DNA of 64,000 bases. Source: Lutraria lutraria. Lineage: Eukaryota; Mollusca; Bivalvia; Venerida; Mactridae. Below are positions 60,201 to 64,000 of the stretch, piece after piece. The notes beneath the pieces were generated by a model. The model had not been told where the DNA came from. It was given only the letters and a program-made list of their open reading frames with translations, and searched no databases. The position numbers and the translations under genes are program-made. Position 1 is the stretch's first letter. Every line of letters begins with the position of its first letter. The stretch spans positions 16,140,414-16,204,413 of the forward strand of contig OZ026835.1 in assembly GCA_964023205.1 (NCBI GenBank), in the 5' to 3' direction.

Positions 60201-63200
60201 TTTAAAACAGCGGTGTTAGTATGTGCATGATAAAGTAGGTGGAATAGGAACTCGGGTAAGATATTTGTTTGTTGTACGAATTTACACGAATAAACATGAC
60301 ACGTTTGTAACGAACTAAGCACGTAATGTTAGATATAAGAAATAAAGCATGAAGTCCGTTGATACATTCATTTTTTTATTGCAAAGCAGTGTCCGCAAGA
60401 TACCGATCCATATGTCAATGTGTCTTGAACATTGATATACTTTATATAAAACGCCAGCCATGTGGCTTATCATGAAAGCTGTATCAAAATCATAATAGTA
60501 TAACCTACTTACCATAAACATTTTCGGAGAATACAATAGGCGTATTACTGGTGTCACGTGCAGAGACTATGTACAATGTCGGTCCAGTGTATAAGGAAGG
60601 TGATCCCCAAGTAATATTCAATTTCTGTGGTGTGACATTATGAGCACTAACATCTTGTGGCATCTTAGGAACTAATAAAAGAAAACAGACACTCATGAAG
60701 AATAGTTTAAGATTGGATCTTTGATGAAAAAATAAAAAATCACGCAAAACGTCTCAATTCATAGTATTACGAAATAATAGAGAACAAAAATAAGTTCAAA
60801 CAATTTATTTGTTTTAACTTGTTACAAGATCTTTGATCTTACCTCCCACTTCGGTCCGAATGTCCAGAAGTGACTGTTTGCCTTCTCCGGCAATTGTGTT
60901 TCCAGCCACTTTAATTGTATAATTGCTGTAAGGGAGGACGATATCATCTTGAATCTCAATGTTATTGATTGATGATATTAGACTTTTTGTTATATTCTTG
61001 TCAGTATTCGTTATATTAACGGTATATTTCGTTATCATTCCGTTACTTCTACACGGTGGTGTCCATGATAATGATATCGATTCATTTGTTATGGTTGTTG
61101 TTTTTAAATCTCTTACTTCGCTTGGTTCTGCAAAATATAATATCAGTTAACAATATATACTTTTCATATATAATTATATTAAGATAGAAGACAGATGAAC
61201 GCAAATAATTTGTAATAATAAAACTCTTCCGTAAAAAAGCATGTAAGTTCATAATGTGACTGTAAGTTTGAAATGTTGATACAATGTTTGCGTGCTTCTG
61301 AAGTTAATGGATATTTTAATGATCTTTCGGCGACAGATTAGTTTTGCCTCAAACACGAGAATACATGCACAGTCTAAGAAACCAGCTTAGATCTGTTATA
61401 TTAATTGGAAATAATCAATTTCAGACAAACCAGCAGTCAACTAACAATAATAAATTGATCAAATATTATAATAACTGAACTTTTTAATGTGTCTAAACCA
61501 CTACTTGATATAATTCTCGAATTAACACAGTAATGAAATAATTATATCACATTTCAGTATATATAATACACCTGTTACATATTTTTCCATTAGATTTGTA
61601 AGTAAAGTCATGTAAATGAAACGTACTATTAGATTGTTTAGTTGATATCTTCTCAGCAACACTATATGGTCCCCCGCCAACTCTAGTAAATGCTTGAATT
61701 TGGATATTATAATCTGTATATGGATAAAGGTCGTGGAGAGTGTGAACGGTAGAGTTATCATCTAGTGCAACAAGTTTCGTGGCATATTCTCCATTCTCAT
61801 CATCAAAACAAGTTTTATTCATGAAATTATAACGGATCACATATATCGTGATTATTCCATTTCTATCACCGTATTTAGGTGGGGTCCAATGTAGTACGAT
61901 TTCTGTTGCTGTTGTTTCATTATTTAAGATAAGAGGATGACCATTCGGGACTGAAATTTTAACATAAATTTCAAACTATTATATTTATAAATGCGGCAAG
62001 AATATAATGAATAATTTTTCAAAATATTATCCATATTAATAAACATAATAATTATTCTATCCCCGTACTCTGGTGGGTTCAAATTCACGTCGCTATTTCC
62101 GTATATTTTTTATACGAAAAAGGTACCATTCGGGACCGAAATTTGAACAGTGATGAAAAGGGTTACAGTGAAATGGAACCTTCATTATGCAATCAGAAAT
62201 AATTAGCACTGATATGTCTCATGCAATATGAAAAGATAAATCAATTAAATGGCATACTCATGCAAAAAAGCGTGCAGGCTAATCTAACTACATTTAAATG
62301 CAAATTATGAATAAATTATAAACTGAAACATTACCATCTTCTTTGGTATCATATGATGCAGTTGAAGTATTTCCAATTAAACTTGTCTTTGCAACGACAT
62401 ATATTTCATAAGTTCGAAATGGATGTAACCCCAATATGTTATACATAAACCCTGTATCACTTATAGCGTTGTTACAACGGAAAGCATTAGCACATTTCTG
62501 GACGATATTATACAAGTCACTTTCCTGAAGAAATTGAAATATATATCACATGATACGCTTATAAATTCATTGGTTTGCTGAAATCATTTTGTATTCAATT
62601 TGATGGAAACTGAAAATCAAATTTCAACGTTAGCAAAATACAAGATAAGAGTACACAATTTATTATGATTTTTACTTCAGTAAGTTATTTATGCAAATGT
62701 ACATCGATGTAGTACTCTGTGTGCTCAACAGTCAGAACATGCATATACATATATAGTACATCATTTAAATATATTTCTGATACGCATTCTGACAGCATCA
62801 TATAATGCTTTGGTCATATACAGATAATGGAAAACATGTATACTTTTGTATTAATATTGTATAAAAATGCTTACCTCAGCACTGAATCGACACCGGGAGC
62901 AATTTAACATTATGATCTGTTCTAAAGTGCCGTTTTGAATTACGTTCATTTGGTATTCATTAACTATACCATTTCTCACGCTTGGCCTATCCCATTCTAT
63001 AGTTATGGAAGAGGACGTTTTGTTTGAATTCGAAAGATGTTGTACTTCTTCAGGGCCTGCAATTACAAACAATCATTTTTTAATCTGTAATGGTCTATTT
63101 CCCCCTCCCAGCAAAAAGTGAATATGGATATGGTCTGTCATTTTTGTCCCGAGATAAAAAAACATCTTTCAAGACATGATTGATTTCAATATATGCAAGT

Positions 63201-63495
63201 ATGGTGAAAGTACCTGTGATAGAAGTAGAAAGCAAGCAAAAAATAAGTTATGATATAATTATAATGCAAAACATATGTAATTCTATTCATAAATATTTCC
63301 GTAATGCCCCCAGACATGTAACTGACATGACGGCTGAATGTAGATGATCATAATTCCAATGTTTTCTAAAATTACAAAACAGTTCCGTAATTTCTATCCA
63401 TAACAAAGCTTAGCTGAGTTTTAACGGGCCATGTCCTTACCTTGGATGTAGGTTTCACACCGAGCACCATTATATTCCATATTTATATAAAAGTC
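48156..63495 (-). CDS. gene 1: receptor-type protein tyrosine phosphatase, R3-like, 5' end missing
   Basis: Minus-strand gene with about 22 exons seen. The ectodomain has at least five FN3 domains (63495-60064), then a membrane-proximal FN3-like region (59066-57166) like that of PTPRB/PTPRJ-type receptors. A transmembrane exon at 54964-55137, a juxtamembrane exon, one phosphatase domain (52007-49191) and a 22-residue tail complete it. A single catalytic domain after many FN3 domains is the R3 receptor phosphatase plan. The signature loop [13 protein letters not shown] and Q-loop [11 protein letters not shown] are intact, but the WPD loop is WPE. The exon carrying the KNRY loop was not found between 54.4 and 52.0 kb, where a MITE and a LINE relic sit in the intron. 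Function: removal of phosphate from tyrosines at the cell surface, or binding without turnover. The 5' end is beyond 64000. Confidence 0.85.
48224..49190. other. gene 1 intron, nothing recognised
   Basis: About 970 bp of AT-rich intron before the last exon. GCGGAGAATTTTCTC (48340) and GCGCGGAATTTTTT (48709) are similar phrases, but no element could be defined. Confidence 0.5.
49191..49282 (-). CDS. gene 1 exon: end of phosphatase domain
   Basis: Encodes [20 protein letters not shown] and [11 protein letters not shown], the C-terminal helix of a PTP domain (usually QYxFIYxxV). Acceptor TTACAG, donor GTAACT. Confidence 0.85.
49766..49901 (-). CDS. gene 1 exon: PTP signature loop and Q-loop
   Basis: With the last two bases of the previous exon it encodes the tail of [19 protein letters not shown], followed by [20 protein letters not shown] and E. 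The catalytic Cys and Arg are present. The usual CSAGVGR is CSNGVGR here. Donor GTAAAT. Confidence 0.92.
50451..50614 (-). CDS. gene 1 exon: WPD-loop region (WPE)
   Basis: Encodes [20 protein letters not shown], then [20 protein letters not shown] and ESMLVHC. The loop that normally reads WPDHGVP reads WPEKSCP. Acceptor TTTCAG, donor GTACTG splits the Ser codon of HCS. Confidence 0.9.
51219..51341 (-). CDS. gene 1 exon: PTP domain
   Basis: Encodes [20 protein letters not shown] and [20 protein letters not shown], the conserved C-x-x-Y-W-P segment. Acceptor TTTTAG, donor GTAAGT. Confidence 0.9.
51557..51691 (-). CDS. gene 1 exon: PTP domain
   Basis: Encodes [20 protein letters not shown] and [20 protein letters not shown], the highly conserved YIATQGP...T..DFWRMVWE block. 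Acceptor GACAG, donor GTAGGA. Confidence 0.95.
51931..52007 (-). CDS. gene 1 exon: PTP domain
   Basis: Encodes [20 protein letters not shown] and ANYIP, the segment just after the KNRY loop. Acceptor TTCAAG, donor GTTGGT. Confidence 0.9.
52550..53068. mobile_element. TTAA-flanked MITE in gene 1 intron
   Basis: The ends AAGGGCATGCCCTGGAACT (52550) and AGTTCCAGGGCATGCCCCT (to 53068) are inverted, each flanked by TTAA (52546-52549, 53069-53072). The interior of about 480 bp is non-coding. Confidence 0.8.
53210..53620 (-). pseudogene. non-LTR reverse transcriptase relic in gene 1 intron
   Basis: Reads [20 protein letters not shown] with [10 protein letters not shown], then after a stop and frameshift [20 protein letters not shown] and [13 protein letters not shown]. 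This is the palm region of a jockey/CR1-like reverse transcriptase, frame-broken near 53395. A poly-G run (about 53274-53287) falls within it. Confidence 0.75.
54416..54497 (-). CDS. gene 1 exon: cytoplasmic juxtamembrane segment
   Basis: Encodes [20 protein letters not shown] then IFADAYK, matching the R-P-I-x-V-x-x-F-x-x-x-V segment before receptor PTP domains. Acceptor TTTCAG; the donor is probably GTTGGA, not a strong site. Confidence 0.75.
54964..55137 (-). CDS. gene 1 exon: end of ectodomain and transmembrane helix
   Basis: Encodes [20 protein letters not shown] then KTGSNENK, followed by the membrane segment [20 protein letters not shown] (continuing VIMM) and the stop-transfer KRK. 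Acceptor TTACAG, donor GTAAGC at 54958-54963. Confidence 0.9.
55138..57165. other. gene 1 intron with a diverged tandem duplication
   Basis: About 2 kb. Positions 56450-56700 and 56708-56965 are related: both carry GCGTTTCGCA, AATCCTCCGCT, then a later GTGAAACACCC-GATTT block and a TCA-x-GTGA block, about 258 bp apart. At 57120-57141, CTTGGAGCCGTAGCTCCAAG is a short perfect-arm hairpin. No coding exon was seen. Confidence 0.55.
57166..57295 (-). CDS. gene 1 exon: membrane-proximal ectodomain
   Basis: Encodes [20 protein letters not shown] and [20 protein letters not shown]. Resembles the membrane-proximal part of R3 receptor phosphatases (C-N-G-x-L-x-x-G-x-x-Y/F-R). Donor GTATAT. Confidence 0.82.
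57518..57661 (-). CDS. gene 1 exon: membrane-proximal ectodomain
   Basis: Encodes [20 protein letters not shown] and [20 protein letters not shown]. Acceptor TACAG, donor GTAGAT. Confidence 0.8.
57851..58030 (-). CDS. gene 1 exon: membrane-proximal FN3-like
   Basis: Encodes [40 protein letters not shown] and [11 protein letters not shown]. The N-G-x-I-x-x-x-x-V-I-V pattern is typical of the last ectodomain module of R3 phosphatases. Donor GTAACA. Confidence 0.82.
58172..58238 (-). CDS. gene 1 exon: FN3 strand segment
   Basis: Encodes [20 protein letters not shown] and SGG, the last strands of an FN3 module. Acceptor TTCAG, donor GTAATA. Confidence 0.75.
58517..58602 (-). CDS. gene 1 exon: FN3 strand segment
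   Basis: Encodes [20 protein letters not shown] and PPGNYTIK, with the I-x-P-G-x-Y turn of FN3. Acceptor TACAG, donor GTATAC. Confidence 0.78.
58924..59066 (-). CDS. gene 1 exon: FN3 5' half
   Basis: Encodes [40 protein letters not shown] and [10 protein letters not shown]3 with strand-B Trp. Acceptor TTCAG, donor GTAAGG. Confidence 0.85.
59067..60063. other. gene 1 intron, no gene seen
   Basis: About 1 kb. ACTTTACCATCAATCTGATC (59181) and GTCAGATTGACTTTACC (59709) are loosely inverted and may bound a decayed MITE that includes AAGACGACCTATAGAAGGTC. Too degenerate to define. Confidence 0.45.
60064..60192 (-). CDS. gene 1 exon: FN3 3' half (counterpart of gene 2 FN3-b)
   Basis: Encodes [20 protein letters not shown] and [20 protein letters not shown]. 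Acceptor CTAG, donor GTAAGC. Same intron position as the FN3-b domains of gene 2. Confidence 0.85.
60513..60671 (-). CDS. gene 1 exon: FN3 5' half (counterpart of gene 2 FN3-b)
   Basis: Encodes [40 protein letters not shown] and NVYGK. LYTGPT-x-Y and the YGK border match the three FN3-b exons of gene 2. Donor GTAAGT. Confidence 0.88.
60843..61127 (-). CDS. gene 1 exon: complete FN3 (counterpart of gene 2 FN3-a)
   Basis: Encodes [40 protein letters not shown] and [20 protein letters not shown]. Shares WxPPCxxNGxITxY and LPYSNYT with the FN3-a exons of gene 2. Acceptor TGCAG, donor GTAAGA. Confidence 0.9.
61627..61950 (-). CDS. gene 1 exon: complete FN3
   Basis: Encodes [40 protein letters not shown] and [20 protein letters not shown]. 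Textbook FN3. Acceptor TTCAG, donor GTACGT. Confidence 0.9.
62335..62524 (-). CDS. gene 1 exon: FN3 3' half
   Basis: Encodes [40 protein letters not shown] and ASYDTKED. Acceptor TTCAG, donor GTAATG. Confidence 0.85.
62875..63056 (-). CDS. gene 1 exon: FN3 5' half
   Basis: Encodes [40 protein letters not shown] and [12 protein letters not shown]. Acceptor TTGCAG, donor GTAAGC. Confidence 0.88.
63441..63495 (-). CDS. gene 1 short exon (probable)
   Basis: Encodes [18 protein letters not shown] between an AATTAG acceptor and a GTAAGG donor. It fits a middle strand pair of FN3, but it is too short to be certain. An alternative reading is that ATG at about 63480 starts a short first exon, which lacks any signal peptide and is less likely. 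Confidence 0.5.
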
Positions 63496-64000
63496 CTAAT
63501 TGATAAACTTAGTGAGTAGGCATGAACAACATACATATTTCACGATATTCTTTTGCAAATTTATATGCATAATAATGGCAAACTGTAGCGATTGGTACCG
63601 TCCGCCTTTAATAATCTCAAAACAATACGAGGTTGTATTTTTTGGAATATGAAATTATTTTCCTGAGGTATCGAAGACACCTATATCCAGTGTAATTTTG
63701 CGACTTCTAGTGTAAACGATGGGGGGATCAACTACGCGTACATCTAGGTAGAACAACCGACCTTCTGTAAACTATCTGAACATGTTGCTCAGATACGAAA
63801 CTAACGAGGTCCCGGGAAAGATTCGAATTCCAAGCGAAGAAGGGCTAGTAATAACATTTCAGAGTCCATAACGGCTAGAATACGGAGAAATTCTATAACA
63901 GGCTGTTTACAGGAATACTTTTTATTTTGGTTAGAGAATGTAGTCGGTTACAAAACTGACCCTTTTTTGGGACTCGCCCTCAAGTTTCTAGCTTAAACAT
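63496..64000. other. nothing recognised
   Basis: Presumably intron or upstream part of gene 1. No exon, element or RNA gene could be supported. Confidence 0.5.

Overview
The window is AT-rich eukaryotic DNA with spliced genes, long introns and dense transposable elements. FN3-rich receptor phosphatase genes, a Mutator-like (PF20700-type) transposase, tRNA-derived SINE relics and several non-LTR retrotransposons together suggest an invertebrate animal. A mollusc, perhaps a bivalve, is my best guess, but nothing here proves the species.

Two host genes lie head to tail on the minus strand. Gene 1 (about 63.5 kb down to 48.16 kb, 5' end outside the window) is a receptor-type protein tyrosine phosphatase of the R3 type. 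It has a run of fibronectin type III (FN3) domains, a membrane-proximal region, one transmembrane exon (about 55.0 kb), a single phosphatase domain (52.0-49.2 kb) and a short tail ending in a YEEL motif. Its WPD loop reads WPE, so activity may be weak. Gene 2 (31.78 kb down past position 1) starts with a signal-peptide exon and carries about sixteen FN3 domains; its membrane and cytoplasmic parts are outside the window. The last FN3 pair of gene 2 is clearly paralogous to one pair in gene 1 and has been triplicated with its introns (17.9-16.4, 15.4-13.9 and 9.5-8.5 kb).

Transposons account for much of the rest. Positions 154-8385 are a composite unit bounded by TTAA duplications. Its left half carries a decayed plus-strand gene fusing a Mutator/Kolobok-like transposase to a DEDDh exonuclease with a PML-like C-terminal signature. 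The paralogous intron copies at 14.27 and 16.85 kb preserve the empty site. Three more TTAA-bounded elements of different families lie at 26.06-26.83, 32.84-42.19 and 52.55-53.07 kb. The 9.4-kb one contains a large palindrome broken by a truncated LINE, and a 1.3-kb element carrying six near-perfect RFX X-box palindromes. A 3.3-kb element in gene 2 holds a 1.3-kb minisatellite. LINE relics occur at 35.5-37.3, 44.3-46.1 and 53.2-53.6 kb.

Exon boundaries come from reading splice sites and FN3/PTP patterns by eye. Most should be good to a few bases, but none is supported by transcript data, and the exon carrying the phosphatase KNRY loop was not found.
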